Made by a program: the position numbers and the translations under genes
Assembly (NCBI GenBank): GCA_021413885.1
Contig: JAIOPM010000005.1
Location: forward strand, 1 to 64,000
DNA length: 64,000 nucleotides
DNA from: Planctomycetota bacterium
Lineage (GTDB): Bacteria; Planctomycetota; UBA1135; GCA-002686595
Reading direction: 5' to 3'
The notes under the pieces: generated by a model
What the model was told of the DNA's origin: nothing
Database searches by the model: none
What the model saw: the letters and a program-made list of their open reading frames with translations, nothing else
Shown here: positions 11,508-22,787 of the stretch, in pieces
Numbering within the stretch: position 1 is the stretch's first letter
Layout of the letters: the number at the start of each line of letters is the position of its first letter

Positions 11508-14500
11508 TCACAGCGTCGCGGCGACCTTCTTGTGGAGCTGCATGTTCAGCGCCAGACCCTTGATCTCGTTCGTGAGGACCTCGAAGGACACCGGCGTGCC
11601 CGCTTCGAGGATGTTGAGGCCCTTGACCATCGCCTCGTAGATCTTCGTGCGTCCTTCGACGTCGTCGGACTTCACGGTCAGTTGCTCTTGGAGGATGTGC
11701 GCGGCGCCGTACGCCTCGAGCGCCCACACTTCCATTTCGCCGAAGCGCTGACCGCCGAAGCGCGCCTTGCCGCCGAGCGGTTGTTGCGTGATCAAGCTGT
11801 ACGGACCGGTCGCGCGAGCGTGGACCTTCTCGTCGACCAGGTGGTGCAGCTTCAGCATGTACATGATCCCGACGGTGACGTCCTGCTCGAACGCCTGACC
11901 GCTGCGGCCGTCGATCAAGCGGAACTTGCCGCCCTTCGGCAGTTTGGCCTCGATCAGCAGGTTCTCGATGTCCTGCTCGCTCGCGCCGTCGAAGGCCGGC
12001 GAGTGGACGCGCAGTCCGAGCGTGCGGGCCGCGAGACCGAGGTGCGTCTCGAGGATCTGTCCGACGTTCATGCGGCTCGGCACGCCGAGCGGGTTCAGCA
12101 CGATGTCGACCGGAGTCCCGTCCTCGAGGTACGGCATGTCCTCGACGCGCATGATCTTCGAGATCACGCCCTTGTTGCCGTGGCGGCCGGCCATCTTGTC
12201 GCCGACCGAGAGGTTGCGCTTGGTCGCGACGTAGACCTTGACCTTCTCGAGCACGCCGGTCGGCAGCTCGTCGCCGCGCGACAGGCGGTTGACGACCTTG
12301 TTCTTGTCCGCTTCCTTGGCCTCGATCTTCGATTGGAACTCGGAGACCGAGACGAAAGCCTTGTCGCGCTTCTCCTTGGTCGGAGTGTCTTCGGTCGCGG
12401 CCACGCAGAGCAGACGAACGCGACGCAGTTCGTCGTAGGTCGCGGTGTCATCGATCTTGACCGGCTTGCCGGTCAGCGAGTCGATCACCTCGGCCTCGAG
12501 CGCGATCTGGACGTCACGCAGCATCGCGCCGGTGTAGTCCTTCAACGAGCGCAGGAACTCCTTCTCCGCATCGCGAATCTGGTTCAGCGCCTTGGTGCGT
12601 TCCGCGTCGGTGAGATTGACACGCCGCGAGAACTTCTGCGCGCCGATCACGACGCCGCGCGTGCCCGGAGGCATCGTCAGCGAAGCGTTCTTCACGTCGA
12701 CGCCGGCCTTGCCGAAGATCGCGTGCAGGAGCTTCTCTTCCGGCGTCAGCTCGCTCTTCGACTTCGGAGCAACCTTGCCGACCAGGATGTCGCCGGCCTC
12801 GACGAACGTGCCGATGCGCACGATGCCCGACTCGTCGAGCATCGAGAGAGCCTTCTCGCCGACGTTCGGGATGTCGCGCGTGAACTCTTCCTTGCCGAGC
12901 TTGGTCTCGCGCACTTCGACTTCGTACTCCTCGATGTGGATCGAGGTGAAGACGTCCTCGCGCACGAGGCGTTCGCTGACGAGGATCGCGTCCTCGTAGT
13001 TGAAACCGTCCCACGGCATGAAGGCGACCAACAGGTTCTTGCCGAGCGCCAATTCGCCGTCACGCGTCGCCGCGCCGTCGGCGAGCAGCTCGCCCGCCTT
13101 GACGAGTTGGCCTTCCGTGACCAACGGCTTGTGCGTCTGGCACGTGCGCTCGTTCAAGCCGCGGCACTTGGTGAGCTTGTATTCCTCTTCGTCGACGACG
13201 ATGCGCAACGAATCGACGTAGCGCACGGTGCCCGCCTTCACGGTGCGCATCGGCAGATGCGAGTTCTTCGCGGCGACGAACTCCATGCCGGTGCCGACGA
13301 TCGCCGGCTCGGTGACCATCAACGGCACAGCCTGGCGCTGCATGTTCGAGCCCATCAACGCGCGGTTTGCGTCGTCGTGCTCGAGGAACGGGATCAGCGC
13401 GGCCGAGATGCCGATGATCTGTTGCGGCGAGACGTCGAGATAATCGACTTCGTCCGGCGGCACTTCGACGTTCTCGCCGTCCTTGCGCGCGAGCACGCGC
13501 TCGCCCACGAGTTGTCCCTTGTTGTCCATGGGACTGTCGGCGGGCGCCATGACGAAGCCGAACTCTTGGTCGGCGCGCATCCAATCGATCTGGTCGGTGA
13601 GCTTGCCCTTCTTCACCTTGCGATACGGCGTCGCGAGGAAGCCGTAGTCGTCGACGCGCGAGTACATCGCGAGCGAACTGATCAGACCGATGTTCGCGCC
13701 TTCCGGCGTCTCGATCGGACAGAGACGCCCGTAGTGCGAGAGGTGCACGTCGCGCACGTCGAAGCCGGCGCGCTTGCGGTTCAGACCACCAGGTCCGAGG
13801 GCCGAGAGGCGCCGTTCGTGCGTCAGCTGCGACAGCGGGTTCGTCTGGTCGACGACTTGGCTGAGCTCGCCGCGACCGAAGAAGTAGTCGATCGCGCTCG
13901 AAAACGTCTTCGAGTTGATGAGGTTGCGCGGAGAAACCGTCTCCGGGTTCTCGAGGTTCATGCGCTCCTGCGCGGTGCGCCGGAGCTTCAGCAAACCCTT
14001 GCGGAACTCGTCGCCCGCGAGCTCGGCGATCGAGCGCACGCGACGGTTGCCGAGGTTGTCGATGTCGTCGATCTGTCCCTTGCCCGCGCGCAGGTCGAGC
14101 AAGTACTTGATCGAGTTGACGATGTCCTCGGGCTTCAGCGTCTGGACGTCCTCGCCGATGTCCTGCTTGTACTTGCGGTTCAGACGGAAGCGTCCGACGC
14201 GACCCAAGCGGTAGCGTTGCGGATCGAAGAACTTCTCGTGGAACAGCTCCTTCGCCTTCTCGAGTTGCGGCGGATTGCCGGGACGCAGGCGGGAGTAGAT
14301 CTTGAGGAGAGCCTCGTCGTGGCTCTTGGTCGGATCCTCGTGGGCAGTGTTGATGATGAGGTTGTCGAGCTCCTCGGGCTTGTCGTCGATGATCTCGACT
14401 TCCGAGAGATCGCCGGCCGCGATCTCGAGCGCCGCGGTCTCCGGGATCGGCATGCCCGACGGAACGAGCACTTCGCCGGTCTTGAGGACCAGGATGTCGC

Positions 14501-15227
14501 CGACCGCGATGCGACCGGTGATCGCCTTCGCGAACGCGCTCTGCGTCATCGTCTTCTGCTTCTTGACGACCTTGGTCGGATAGAAGCAACGCAGGATGTC
14601 CTGGTCGGTCGAGAGCTTCTCGTCGAGCGCGCGCAGGAACGTGACCGCCGGGAACTTGCCCGACTGGTCGATGCGCACCGAGAGGACTTCCTTCTTGGTG
14701 ACGTTGAGTTCGATCCACGAGCCGCGCTCGGGGATGATCCAACAGTTGTGCAGCTTCTTGTCGAGCGCCGATTGATCGACGGAGAAGTCGACGCCGGGCG
14801 AGCGGTGGAGCTGGCTGACGATCACGCGCTCCGAGCCGTTGATGATGAATTCACCGCCGCCGATCATCACCGGGATCTCGCCCAGATAGACCTCTTCCTC
14901 ACTCGCGCCGGCGCCGCGGATCAGGCGCAAGCGCACCTTGAACGGGAAGCCGAAGGTCAGGCTGAGCTGACGGCACTCGTCGATCGAATAACGCGGCTTG
15001 CCGAGCTCGTAGCCGACGTACTCCAGACACATCGTCTTGTCGTAGGAGTAGATCGGGAACACCTCGCGCAGCAGGGACTCGAGGCCCTGGTTCTCGCGGC
15101 TCGCCTGCGGCAGGTCGAGCTGCAGGAATTCGCGGTAGGCCTTGGTCTGGATCTCGACCAGGTCCGGGATGTCGATGATCTCCGGATAGTGGCCGAATTT
15201 GCGCAGCGGGACGCGGATCGTGTTCAT
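11508..15227 (-). CDS. rpoB: DNA-directed RNA polymerase beta subunit
   Basis: Catalytic beta subunit, 1239 residues, starting [19 protein letters not shown]. Rifampicin-pocket residues are visible in the fork region ([20 protein letters not shown] and [13 protein letters not shown]). The conserved [20 protein letters not shown] and C-terminal [18 protein letters not shown] motifs are all present. Within the rifampicin cluster the residues look wild-type by eye ([19 protein letters not shown]). A 274-bp leader with a hairpin separates it from rplL, like the attenuated rplL-rpoB junction of other bacteria. Confidence 0.98.
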   Translation of the reverse strand: MNTIRVPLRKFGHYPEIIDIPDLVEIQTKAYREFLQLDLPQASRENQGLESLLREVFPIYSYDKTMCLEYVGYELGKPRYSIDECRQLSLTFGFPFKVRLRLIRGAGASEEEVYLGEIPVMIGGGEFIINGSERVIVSQLHRSPGVDFSVDQSALDKKLHNCWIIPERGSWIELNVTKKEVLSVRIDQSGKFPAVTFLRALDEKLSTDQDILRCFYPTKVVKKQKTMTQSAFAKAITGRIAVGDILVLKTGEVLVPSGMPIPETAALEIAAGDLSEVEIIDDKPEELDNLIINTAHEDPTKSHDEALLKIYSRLRPGNPPQLEKAKELFHEKFFDPQRYRLGRVGRFRLNRKYKQDIGEDVQTLKPEDIVNSIKYLLDLRAGKGQIDDIDNLGNRRVRSIAELAGDEFRKGLLKLRRTAQERMNLENPETVSPRNLINSKTFSSAIDYFFGRGELSQVVDQTNPLSQLTHERRLSALGPGGLNRKRAGFDVRDVHLSHYGRLCPIETPEGANIGLISSLAMYSRVDDYGFLATPYRKVKKGKLTDQIDWMRADQEFGFVMAPADSPMDNKGQLVGERVLARKDGENVEVPPDEVDYLDVSPQQIIGISAALIPFLEHDDANRALMGSNMQRQAVPLMVTEPAIVGTGMEFVAAKNSHLPMRTVKAGTVRYVDSLRIVVDEEEYKLTKCRGLNERTCQTHKPLVTEGQLVKAGELLADGAATRDGELALGKNLLVAFMPWDGFNYEDAILVSERLVREDVFTSIHIEEYEVEVRETKLGKEEFTRDIPNVGEKALSMLDESGIVRIGTFVEAGDILVGKVAPKSKSELTPEEKLLHAIFGKAGVDVKNASLTMPPGTRGVVIGAQKFSRRVNLTDAERTKALNQIRDAEKEFLRSLKDYTGAMLRDVQIALEAEVIDSLTGKPVKIDDTATYDELRRVRLLCVAATEDTPTKEKRDKAFVSVSEFQSKIEAKEADKNKVVNRLSRGDELPTGVLEKVKVYVATKRNLSVGDKMAGRHGNKGVISKIMRVEDMPYLEDGTPVDIVLNPLGVPSRMNVGQILETHLGLAARTLGLRVHSPAFDGASEQDIENLLIEAKLPKGGKFRLIDGRSGQAFEQDVTVGIMYMLKLHHLVDEKVHARATGPYSLITQQPLGGKARFGGQRFGEMEVWALEAYGAAHILQEQLTVKSDDVEGRTKIYEAMVKGLNILEAGTPVSFEVLTNEIKGLALNMQLHKKVAATL

Positions 15228-15290
15228 GGGCGGTCTCTCACCAAGTTCGCCGGGGTCGCCGGATCGCTTCGTCTTGGATCGCGGCGGAGG

Positions 15291-15318
15291 CTTTGGATAC
15301 GAGGACTAGTCCAAAAAG
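15291..15318. repeat. Nested inverted repeat in the rpoB leader
   Basis: GGACTAGTCC (15303-15312) is a perfect 10-bp palindrome lying inside a wider inverted pair CTTTGGA (15291-15297) and TCCAAAaAG (15310-15318). It lies about 65-90 nt upstream of the rpoB start. It could be an operator or an RNA structure. No known protein site is recognised. Confidence 0.5.
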
Positions 15319-15434
15319 AGAGCGAGAGGGTGCGTGTGGGCGCTCGACCGAGCAAAGCTCAGTGCGAGCGCGTCACGGCGACGTCGCGCGAACGCGCGCG
15401 CGACGACCGACGCAGAGACTGCGTCAAAGATGCG

Positions 15435-15472
15435 AGCCCCGGACGCAGAGCGTGAGCTCCGCGCCCCGGGCT
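15435..15472 (-). terminator. Hairpin between rplL and rpoB
   Basis: A 17-position stem with 14 paired bases and three single mismatches, closed by a 4-nt loop, starts about 30 nt after the rplL stop. The bases after it on the coding strand include TCTTTG. It probably works as a partial terminator or processing site that lowers rpoBC relative to rplJL, as known for this junction elsewhere. Confidence 0.5.
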
Positions 15473-15501
15473 GATCGACGTCCGAGGGTGGACGGTCGAG
15501 C

Positions 15502-15903
15502 TCAGTCGAGCTTGACCTTGGCGCCCGCGCCCTCGAGCTGCTTCTTCATCGCTTCGGCTTCTTCCTTCGAAGCGCCTTCCTTCACGGTCTTCGGCGCGCC
15601 CTCGACCAGGTCCTTGGCTTCCTTCAAGCCGAGGCCCGTGATCGCGCGCACTTCCTTGATCACGGCGATCTTGTTCGCGCCGCCGTTCTCCAGGATCACC
15701 GAGAAGGAGGTCTTCTCTTCGACGGCCGCGGCAGCCGCGCCGCCCGCCGCCGGAGCCGCCGCGACGGCGACCGGGGCAGCAGCGCTGACGCCCCAGTGAC
15801 CTTCGAGGTGCTTCACGAGCTTCGAGGCCTCGAGCAAGCTCAGGCCGTCCAGTTCCTTCACGATCGCTTGGAGCTTGGGCTCCAGTTCCATCACTTCCGA
15901 CAT
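15502..15903 (-). CDS. rplL: 50S ribosomal protein L7/L12
   Basis: Multicopy stalk protein that recruits translational GTPases. The 133-residue product has the expected three parts: an N-terminal dimerisation helix (about 1-40), an alanine/proline-rich hinge (about 41-65), and a C-terminal globular domain containing [20 protein letters not shown], the factor-binding helix region. It follows rplJ by 83 nt. Confidence 0.98.
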   Translation of the reverse strand: MSEVMELEPKLQAIVKELDGLSLLEASKLVKHLEGHWGVSAAAPVAVAAAPAAGGAAAAAVEEKTSFSVILENGGANKIAVIKEVRAITGLGLKEAKDLVEGAPKTVKEGASKEEAEAMKKQLEGAGAKVKLD

Positions 15904-15986
15904 GAGATTCTCCTGGGAGAAGGTGCAACGAGTTTGTACGTGGCGTTGTTTCGTGGCCGCGGCGGAACACCCACCGCGGTTGATTC

Positions 15987-16523
15987 TTACTGAGGCTCGG
16001 CGGGAGCCTGCTTGTCGCTTCGGGCTTGGAGCACGCGCGCGAGACCGCTTTGATTCGCGGCGAGCAACGTGGCCAGCGCGCGAGACGGTCCTTGGATGCA
16101 GCCGACGAGCTGCGCCCGCAACGTGTTCTTGTCGGGCACGTCGGCAAGAGCGAGCGTGTCCTTCGGACCGAGGAACGAATCCTCAAGGAAGCCGCCGCGG
16201 ACGACGAGCTTGCCGATCTTCTTCACGTCGGGCTTGACCAACAGCTTCGCCGCGTGGATCGCGGCCTCGGCTTCGCCGTAGCAGATCGCGACCGTGCCGC
16301 TGAACGTGTCGTTCGCGACTTCGACGCCTCGCTCGGCGAACACGCGGCGAGCGAGCGTGTTGCGCACGACGCGCATTCGGACTCCCTTTTCCGCGAGCTG
16401 GTCGCGGAAGGTCTCGGTTTGCGCCATCGTCTGGCCGGAGACGGTGAGGATCACCATTCCACGGGCCTTGCCGAAGGCGCTCGTGTACTCCTTGTCGAGC
16501 AGGCGGTTGACCAAGTTCGGCAT
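15987..16523 (-). CDS. rplJ: 50S ribosomal protein L10
   Basis: Base of the ribosomal stalk, anchoring L7/L12 dimers to 23S rRNA. The 178-residue protein starts [17 protein letters not shown] and contains the conserved [13 protein letters not shown] segment of the rRNA-binding domain. The C-terminal helix that binds L12 dimers ends with [10 protein letters not shown]. In E. coli L10 represses its own mRNA; the 28-nt rplA-rplJ gap here leaves little room for a dedicated leader. Confidence 0.96.
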   Translation of the reverse strand: MPNLVNRLLDKEYTSAFGKARGMVILTVSGQTMAQTETFRDQLAEKGVRMRVVRNTLARRVFAERGVEVANDTFSGTVAICYGEAEAAIHAAKLLVKPDVKKIGKLVVRGGFLEDSFLGPKDTLALADVPDKNTLRAQLVGCIQGPSRALATLLAANQSGLARVLQARSDKQAPAEPQ

Positions 16524-16551
16524 CGTCAGAGGCTCCTATTCGAAGCGCCGA

Positions 16552-17253
16552 TCAGGCGCTCAAGGGCTTCGAGTAGTAGTTGATCTGCGCGCCCGGGCCC
16601 ATCGTCGTGGACACGCAGATCTTCTTCAGGAACACGCCCTTCACCGACGCGGGGCGCAGCCCGGCGAGGTGATCGAGGAACGCACGGAGGTTGGCTTCGA
16701 GGTCGTGGCTGTCGAACGAGCGCTTGCCGACCGGAGCGTGAACGTTGCCGCCCGCGTCGGTGCGGAACTCGACCTTGCCGGCCTTGAACTCGCGCACCGC
16801 GTTGCCGACGTCGGGCGTCACGGTGCCGGACTTCGGGCTGGGCATCTTGCCCTGCGGACCGAGGACCTTACCGAGCTTGCCGACGTGCTTCATCATGTCG
16901 GGGCTGGCGATCACGATGTCGAAGTCCATCCAACCGCCGAGGATCTTCTCGGCGAGGTCGGCGGAGCCGACGACATCGGCGCCCATCGACTGCGCGGCCG
17001 CCGCTTTTTCGCCCTCGGCGAACACGATGACACGCACCGCCTTGCCGAGGCCCTTGGGCAACGACACCGCGCCGCGCACGAGCTGATCGGACTTCTTCGG
17101 ATCGATGCCGAGGTTGACCGCGACTTCGACGGTCTCGTCGAACTTCGCGGGCGGGAGGCTCTTGAGGAGAGCGATCGCCTCGCCCGGCTCGTAGACCTTG
17201 GAGCGATCGACCTTGGCGGCCGCCGCTACGTAGCGCTTGCTGTGCTTGACCAT
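16552..17253 (-). CDS. rplA: 50S ribosomal protein L1
   Basis: Protein of the mobile L1 stalk that handles E-site tRNA. The ATG at 17253 gives 233 residues, the normal length, beginning [17 protein letters not shown]. Conserved motifs include [20 protein letters not shown] and [19 protein letters not shown]. An in-frame extension of 25 residues upstream overlaps rplK and is rejected. rplA lies 13 nt downstream of rplK, as in the standard L11 operon. Confidence 0.97.
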   Translation of the reverse strand: MVKHSKRYVAAAAKVDRSKVYEPGEAIALLKSLPPAKFDETVEVAVNLGIDPKKSDQLVRGAVSLPKGLGKAVRVIVFAEGEKAAAAQSMGADVVGSADLAEKILGGWMDFDIVIASPDMMKHVGKLGKVLGPQGKMPSPKSGTVTPDVGNAVREFKAGKVEFRTDAGGNVHAPVGKRSFDSHDLEANLRAFLDHLAGLRPASVKGVFLKKICVSTTMGPGAQINYYSKPLSA

Positions 17254-17266
17254 GGTGATGCGCGCC

Positions 17267-17692
17267 TCAGCCTTCGACCTTGATTCCGGCGGCGCGGGCC
17301 GTGCCTTCGATGATGCGGCAAGCGGCATCGAGCGAGCGCGCGTTGAGATCCTTCATCTTCATCTTGGCGATCTCCTCGACCTGCGCGCGCGTGACCTTGC
17401 CGACCGTTTCGTGGCCGGGGGTCTTCGACGCGGACTCGAGGCCCGCCGCCTTCTTGAGCAACACGCCCGCGGGCGGCGACTTGAGAATGAAGTCGAAACT
17501 GCGGTCTTTGTAGACCGTGATCTCGACCGGGATGATCAAGCCCATGTCCTTGCGCGTGCGTTCGTTGAACTCCTTGACGAACGCCGCGATGTTGACGCCG
17601 TGAGAACCGAGCGCCGGACCGACCGGCGGTGCAGGCGTAGCCTGCCCGGCGGGGCACTGCAGTTTGATCTTGGCTGTGACTTCCTTCGCCAT
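17267..17692 (-). CDS. rplK: 50S ribosomal protein L11
   Basis: Protein of the GTPase-associated centre, which binds 23S rRNA together with L10 and takes part in the stringent response sensed by RelA. The 141-residue product has the proline-rich N-terminal [20 protein letters not shown], which is the thiostrepton-region motif, and the C-terminal rRNA-binding domain with [10 protein letters not shown]. Normal length and context (nusG-rplK-rplA). Confidence 0.98.
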   Translation of the reverse strand: MAKEVTAKIKLQCPAGQATPAPPVGPALGSHGVNIAAFVKEFNERTRKDMGLIIPVEITVYKDRSFDFILKSPPAGVLLKKAAGLESASKTPGHETVGKVTRAQVEEIAKMKMKDLNARSLDAACRIIEGTARAAGIKVEG

Positions 17693-17737
17693 ATGAATTC
17701 CCTTGCGGGCGGTGATTCGCTCGTTCGCGCCGCAGCG

Positions 17738-18286
17738 CTAGAGCGACTCCACTTCCCAGTACTCGAGTTCGACCGGCGTCGGGCGACCGAAGATCGTGAC
17801 GATGACCTTCACGGTGCCTTTGTCCGTATTGACCTCGTCCACCGCGCCGTCGAAACCGTCGAACGCGCCGGACTTGATCTTGACCATGTCGCCCTTCTGC
17901 AGGCCGATGTTGACCTGAGGGCGTGTCTCCGTGTCGCTCATGCGCGACAGGATGTTCGTGACTTCGATATCCGACAACGCGACGGGCTCGCCGCGCGGAC
18001 CGAGGAAATCACCGACGCGCGCGGTCTCGCGCACGACGGCTTGGGCCAGGCGCGCACGCTCGTCTTCCGAGTCGTCGAGGTCGGCCTGAACCATCAAGTA
18101 GCCCGGATAGAGCTTCTTGTTGACGATGCGCTTCTTGCCGCTCTTGAGGTCGGTGACCCGCTCGAACGGCACGAGCACTTGAGGCACGACGTCCTGCAAG
18201 CCCTTGAGCTTGACGCGCATCTCGACTTGCTTGCGCACGCTGTCCTCGCAACCGGACTGGCAACGCACGAAGAACCAACGGTGCAT
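17738..18286 (-). CDS. nusG: Transcription termination/antitermination factor NusG
   Basis: NusG binds RNA polymerase and couples transcription to translation and Rho. The ATG at 18286 yields 182 residues beginning MHRWFFVRCQSGCEDSVR, which matches the family start; upstream codons overlap secE and are not NusG-like. The N-terminal NGN domain spans about 1-120 and the C-terminal KOW domain about 128-182, with GDMVKIKSGAFDGFDGAV. It lies 5 nt downstream of secE, the usual secE-nusG pair. Confidence 0.96.
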   Translation of the reverse strand: MHRWFFVRCQSGCEDSVRKQVEMRVKLKGLQDVVPQVLVPFERVTDLKSGKKRIVNKKLYPGYLMVQADLDDSEDERARLAQAVVRETARVGDFLGPRGEPVALSDIEVTNILSRMSDTETRPQVNIGLQKGDMVKIKSGAFDGFDGAVDEVNTDKGTVKVIVTIFGRPTPVELEYWEVESL

Positions 18287-18291
18287 GTCGA

Positions 18292-18723
18292 TCAGCCTCC
18301 GAACAGCCAGTGGCTGGTGACGCGAGCGAGGAGCCAATCGGCCCCGGCGAGGTACGCCATCAAGAACAGTACGCAGACGACGACGACGATCGACGAGTTG
18401 ACGACCTCGGGGGTCGTCGGCCAGGTGACCTTGCGGAGCTCGGTCTCGGTCTCGATCAACAGGTCGGCGATCTTGGGCGACTCGAGCCAGCGATAGAGGA
18501 TCCACACGCCGCCCACGAAGACGGCACCGGAGATGAGGAACGCCGGCGAGAGCTTGATCGCGAAGACCGGCACGACCATGCCGCCGATCGCGTCCGCGAG
18601 CTTGCCGTCGAAGATCGACGAGAGCGTCGTGTGCAGGGACGTCGAGCCGTAGAACAGGAGCACGGCAAGTATCCAGAACGCCGCCAAGCGGGCGTAGCGT
18701 CCTTGATCCTTTTTGTATGCCAT
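18292..18723 (-). CDS. secE: Preprotein translocase subunit SecE
   Basis: Small membrane subunit that clamps SecY. From the ATG at 18723, with AAGGAAAG about 6 nt upstream as ribosome-binding site, the protein has 143 residues; a GTG ten codons earlier is possible. Three hydrophobic segments are visible (about 15-36, 57-80 and 108-133), so it resembles the three-helix E. coli form rather than the minimal one. The conserved cytoplasmic amphipathic helix TETELRKVTWPTTPEV precedes the last segment. Confidence 0.93.
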   Translation of the reverse strand: MAYKKDQGRYARLAAFWILAVLLFYGSTSLHTTLSSIFDGKLADAIGGMVVPVFAIKLSPAFLISGAVFVGGVWILYRWLESPKIADLLIETETELRKVTWPTTPEVVNSSIVVVVCVLFLMAYLAGADWLLARVTSHWLFGG

Positions 18724-18840
18724 CGCTGTGCTTTCCTTTGCGGCCTCGTTCACTTCACCGACAACTTCACGGGCAGTTCCCCGCCATCGATCGATCGCCC
18801 TCCGCCGCGCGACGCGCGGCGAACGGACTCACGGTCGCGC

Positions 18841-18999
18841 TCAGAGCTTGTGTTCCTTGTGCGACGTGTGCTTGCGGCAGAACCGGCAGAACTTGTTCTT
18901 CTCGAGCTTGTAGGTAGCCCGCTGACGCTTGTGCGTCGTGTAGTAGCGGTTCTTGCACTCCGTGCACTCGAGGAACACGAAGCGTTCCTTGGTCTTCAT
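18841..18999 (-). CDS. rpmG: 50S ribosomal protein L33
   Basis: A 52-residue large-subunit protein read directly from the sequence: it begins MKTKERFVFLECTECKNRYY and ends HTSHKEHKL. Four cysteines at residues 12, 15, 38 and 41 form two CxxC pairs, so this is the zinc-binding form of L33. Position between tuf and secE is the standard location of rpmG. Confidence 0.95.
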   Translation of the reverse strand: MKTKERFVFLECTECKNRYYTTHKRQRATYKLEKNKFCRFCRKHTSHKEHKL

Positions 19000-19060
19000 T
19001 GCGTCAGCCTTCGATCGCCGCTTGAGGGAGAGGTCGGGGTCGGGTCGCGAGAAGACCGGG

Positions 19061-19089
19061 CTCCCCGAGAGCGTCAGCTCTCGGAGGAG
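19061..19089 (-). terminator. Hairpin after tuf
   Basis: An 8-bp perfect stem (CCGAGAGC / GCTCTCGG) with a GTCA loop, extended by four more pairs past one bulged base, starts about 20 nt downstream of the tuf stop. The following bases on the coding strand contain TCTTCTC. It probably lowers transcription entering rpmG-secE-nusG. Confidence 0.55.
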
Positions 19090-19108
19090 TCGGCCTTCTC
19101 CACTTCGA

Positions 19109-20311
<1,203 letters not shown>

Positions 20312-20321
20312 GGCTTGGTGA

Positions 20322-20359
20322 GGGCCCCGTGGGCCCGATGCTTGGGGCCCTGAGGGCCC
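20322..20359. repeat. Four GGGCCC palindromes in the tuf leader
   Basis: GGGCCC occurs at 20322, 20331, 20345 and 20354, that is in two pairs with 9-bp internal spacing, just upstream of the tuf start and downstream of tRNA-Thr(GGT). Several alternative hairpins are possible in the RNA. This may guide tRNA-tuf transcript processing. Confidence 0.6.
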
Positions 20360-20466
20360 GGTGCTTTTGGGTTCCGTGCGGGCCGGAGGAGCCCGCAAAG
20401 TGCTTCGACCGAGGCCGCGGATGCGACCTCGACGTGTTCCTGAGTTCTAAGAAGAGCGAAAGTGAC

Positions 20467-20541
<75 letters not shown>

Positions 20542-20707
20542 GCGACCTCCTGCACGGCGCCGAAGCGGCGCACGAGAGGTCGTGGGATCTGACGATGCTC
20601 GGCGGATGACGGGGGAGCGCGCGTGTACCGACCACTGCGCGACAGGCGAGTCTCCGATCGCTGCGCGATCGGGTATAGCCACCGGTCGCGGAGCGACCGG
20701 ATGAGTC

Positions 20708-20781
20708 TGGAGCGGGCGGCGGGAATCGAACCCGCGCTATCAGCTTGGAAGGCTGAAGTTCTACCATTGAACTACGCCCGC
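20708..20781 (-). tRNA. tRNA-Gly (anticodon TCC)
   Basis: Minus-strand cloverleaf: acceptor GCGGGCG pairs with CGCCCGC, anticodon stem-loop TTCAGCCTTCCAAGCTGA with anticodon TCC, T-arm GCGGGTTCGATTCCCGC, discriminator T and encoded CCA. Equivalent in position to E. coli glyT. Confidence 0.97.
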
Positions 20782-20985
20782 CTTGCCGCACGCGGTTGGC
20801 CTGCGCCGCAGGCTCGCGGGGGTTCACTCACGCACGCCATGCATTGGCGCGCAGCACGAAACGAGCACCGGTCGCTCGCGCAGCGCGCGAGGTCGCGGGG
20901 ATCATTTAGATCGAGGGGAGCCAAAGCTGCCGTCCTTGCGCGAGCGGCCTCCGCCAGGAGGCTGACTCGAGCGGGCGGGGAAACT

Positions 20986-21071
20986 TGGTGGGGAGAGACG
21001 GATTCGAACCGTCGAAGGCATAAGCCACCAGATTTACAGTCTGGCCCAGTTGGCCGCTTTGGTATCTCCCC
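20986..21071 (-). tRNA. tRNA-Tyr (anticodon GTA)
   Basis: Minus-strand class II tRNA of 86 nt with a long variable arm. Acceptor GGGGAGA pairs with TCTCCCC, anticodon stem-loop CAGACTGTAAATCTG, T-arm GACGGTTCGAATCCGTC, discriminator A and encoded CCA. Equivalent in position to E. coli tyrU. Confidence 0.97.
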
Positions 21072-21352
21072 TGGATCTACGTGATCTCGATGCTCGGTGC
21101 TGACGCGGAGCGCCGCGCGCGCGCCACCAACCTCTTGCAAGGGCAGAAAGCGCGCGAAACGGCAGCACTCCGCTCCCGTGTCATCCGAAGGGTGTCTCGT
21201 TTCCAGTGAGCAGCGCGAACTTGCGTTCGCGAGACCCCTACCTCGTTACGTCGCGCCGAAGCGCGCCGACGAGGCGGCGGGATCCAAGCCGTGTTCGAAG
21301 CCGTCCTCACCTTCCGTGGCCGGTCCGACACGCGGTCGAGCCGACCGCAGGT

Positions 21353-21427
21353 TGGAGCCAGCGGTGGGGATCGAACCCACAACCACCTGATTACAAATCA
21401 GGTGCTCTGCCATTGAGCTACGCTGGC
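21353..21427 (-). tRNA. tRNA-Thr (anticodon TGT)
   Basis: Minus-strand cloverleaf: acceptor GCCAGCG pairs with CGCTGGC, anticodon stem-loop CCTGATTTGTAATCAGG, T-arm GTGGGTTCGATCCCCAC, discriminator T and encoded CCA. It is the first gene of the tRNA-tuf transcript, equivalent in position to E. coli thrU. The 281 bp to tRNA-Tyr hold no feature I can support. Confidence 0.97.
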
Positions 21428-21530
21428 GAGATCCGCCGGGGCCCGCGAGGTGACCCACGGATGCGCCGGCAAGCCTCGACGGCCGGTTGACGGGTCCGAC
21501 CGCCCGCACGGGCGATGAGACGAGCGGCAC

Positions 21531-21558
21531 ATGTTACGGACGACGAAGGTCGGGTCAA
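21531..21558 (-). promoter_or_regulatory. Predicted promoter of the tRNA-tuf operon
   Basis: Minus-strand TTGACC (21553-21558) and TAACAT (21531-21536) with a 16-bp spacer, about 100 nt upstream of the first tRNA. The downstream discriminator GTGCCGC is GC-rich, as in stringently controlled stable-RNA promoters. It has the same TTGACC plus 16-bp layout as the str promoter. Confidence 0.6.
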
Positions 21559-21597
21559 GGGTCGCGACGGAATTCCTGCTTGCGTGGCACGGTCGAT

Positions 21598-22752
21598 TCA
21601 GACGCGGGCGACCGCGTCGCGCCAGTGCGCGAAGTGCGCCTCGACCTCGCCGAGGGAATCGCCGCCGAACTTGTCGAGGAACGCGCGCGCGAGCTCGAGG
21701 GCAACCAACGCCTCCCCCACGACGCTCGCGGCGGGCACGGAGGTGACGTCCGAGCGTTGGTAGGTCGCGGTCACCGCTTCGCCGGTTTCGAAGTCGACGG
21801 TCGCGAGCCCCTTGCGCAACGTCGGGATCGGTTTCATCGCCGCGCGCACGACGAGCTCCTCGCCGTTGGAGAGCCCGCCCTCCAGACCTCCGGCGCGGTT
21901 GGTCGCGCGCGCGAAACGACCGAACGCCCGCGGCCGAACCGAGCTCGTCGGCACGATCGCGTCATGGACCTCGGAGCCCGGTCGCCGCGCCGCCTCGAAG
22001 CCGAGGCCGAACTCGACGCCCTTGATCGCCGGGATCGAGAAGAGCGCGCCGCCGATGCGCGCGGTCAGACGCTCGGACGCGACGGCGTAGCTGCCGAGGC
22101 CGGGCGGAACCCCGAGCGCGCGCACCTCGAACACGCCGCCGAGGGAATCGCCGGACGCCTTCGCCGCGTCGACCGCGGCGCGCATCGCGACGTCCGCGTC
22201 GGGGTCGAGGCATTGGAAAGGCGAGCTCGCGCGCCGCGTCGTGCGCTCCGCGCCGAGAGCCTCGAACACGCCGTCGCGCGCCGCGACGCCGCCGAGTTCG
22301 ACGACGTGCGCGAAGACTTCGATCCCGAAGTGCTCGAGCAACTGCCGCGCGAACCCCGCCAATGCGACTCGCGCCGCGGTCTCGCGCGCGCTGGCGCGCT
22401 CGAGCACCGCACGCGGATCCCGCGCGAGCAACTTTTGGCAACCCGCGAGGTCCGCGTGACCCGGCCGCGCATTGGTCGGCACCGGCAACGACTCGATCGT
22501 CTGGTCGCGGTTCGCGATCAAAAATGCGAGCGGCGAACCGAGCGTCTTGCCGCCGCGCACGCCGGACAGCAGCTCGACGCGATCGCTCTCGAGCCGCGCA
22601 CGTCCGCCGCGGCCATAACCGCTCCAACGTCGCGCGAGCTCGCGATCGACGCGCTCGACGTCGAGGTCGAGCCCCGCGGGCAAACCCTCGAGCACGCCGA
22701 CCAGTCCGCGTCCGTGGGACTCCCCCGCCGTGGTCCAGGTCAACGCGGTCAT
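21598..22752 (-). CDS. aroC: Chorismate synthase
   Basis: Last enzyme of the shikimate pathway; it converts EPSP to chorismate using reduced FMN. From the ATG at 22752 it has 384 residues beginning MTALTWTTAGESHGRGLVGV, the family's signature start. Other conserved blocks are LLSGVRGGKTLGSPLAF, RPGHADLAG and RASARETAARVA, then the C-terminal FETGEAVTATYQRSDVTSVP. In-frame codons upstream are alanine-rich and not conserved-looking. It lies 35 nt downstream of the SGNH hydrolase gene on the same strand. Confidence 0.96.
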   Translation of the reverse strand: MTALTWTTAGESHGRGLVGVLEGLPAGLDLDVERVDRELARRWSGYGRGGRARLESDRVELLSGVRGGKTLGSPLAFLIANRDQTIESLPVPTNARPGHADLAGCQKLLARDPRAVLERASARETAARVALAGFARQLLEHFGIEVFAHVVELGGVAARDGVFEALGAERTTRRASSPFQCLDPDADVAMRAAVDAAKASGDSLGGVFEVRALGVPPGLGSYAVASERLTARIGGALFSIPAIKGVEFGLGFEAARRPGSEVHDAIVPTSSVRPRAFGRFARATNRAGGLEGGLSNGEELVVRAAMKPIPTLRKGLATVDFETGEAVTATYQRSDVTSVPAASVVGEALVALELARAFLDKFGGDSLGEVEAHFAHWRDAVARV

Positions 22753-22787
22753 CGCGCAGAGCATAGCGCGGGCGGCGCTCCCAGCCC

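Noticed and set aside
8831-11563. Long plus-strand open frame (910 codons) opposite rpoC
   Set aside because: It is the antisense shadow of rpoC in GC-rich DNA; the predicted protein is rich in Val, Asp, Glu, Arg and His repeats without family motifs, while the other strand encodes an intact RpoC.
11532-15455. Plus-strand open frame of 1307 codons opposite rpoB
   Set aside because: Antisense shadow of rpoB with biased Leu/Val/Asp/Arg composition and no recognisable domain.
19000-19108. tRNA-Trp between tuf and secE, as found in some bacteria
   Set aside because: No cloverleaf can be formed; the gap holds only rpmG and a hairpin.
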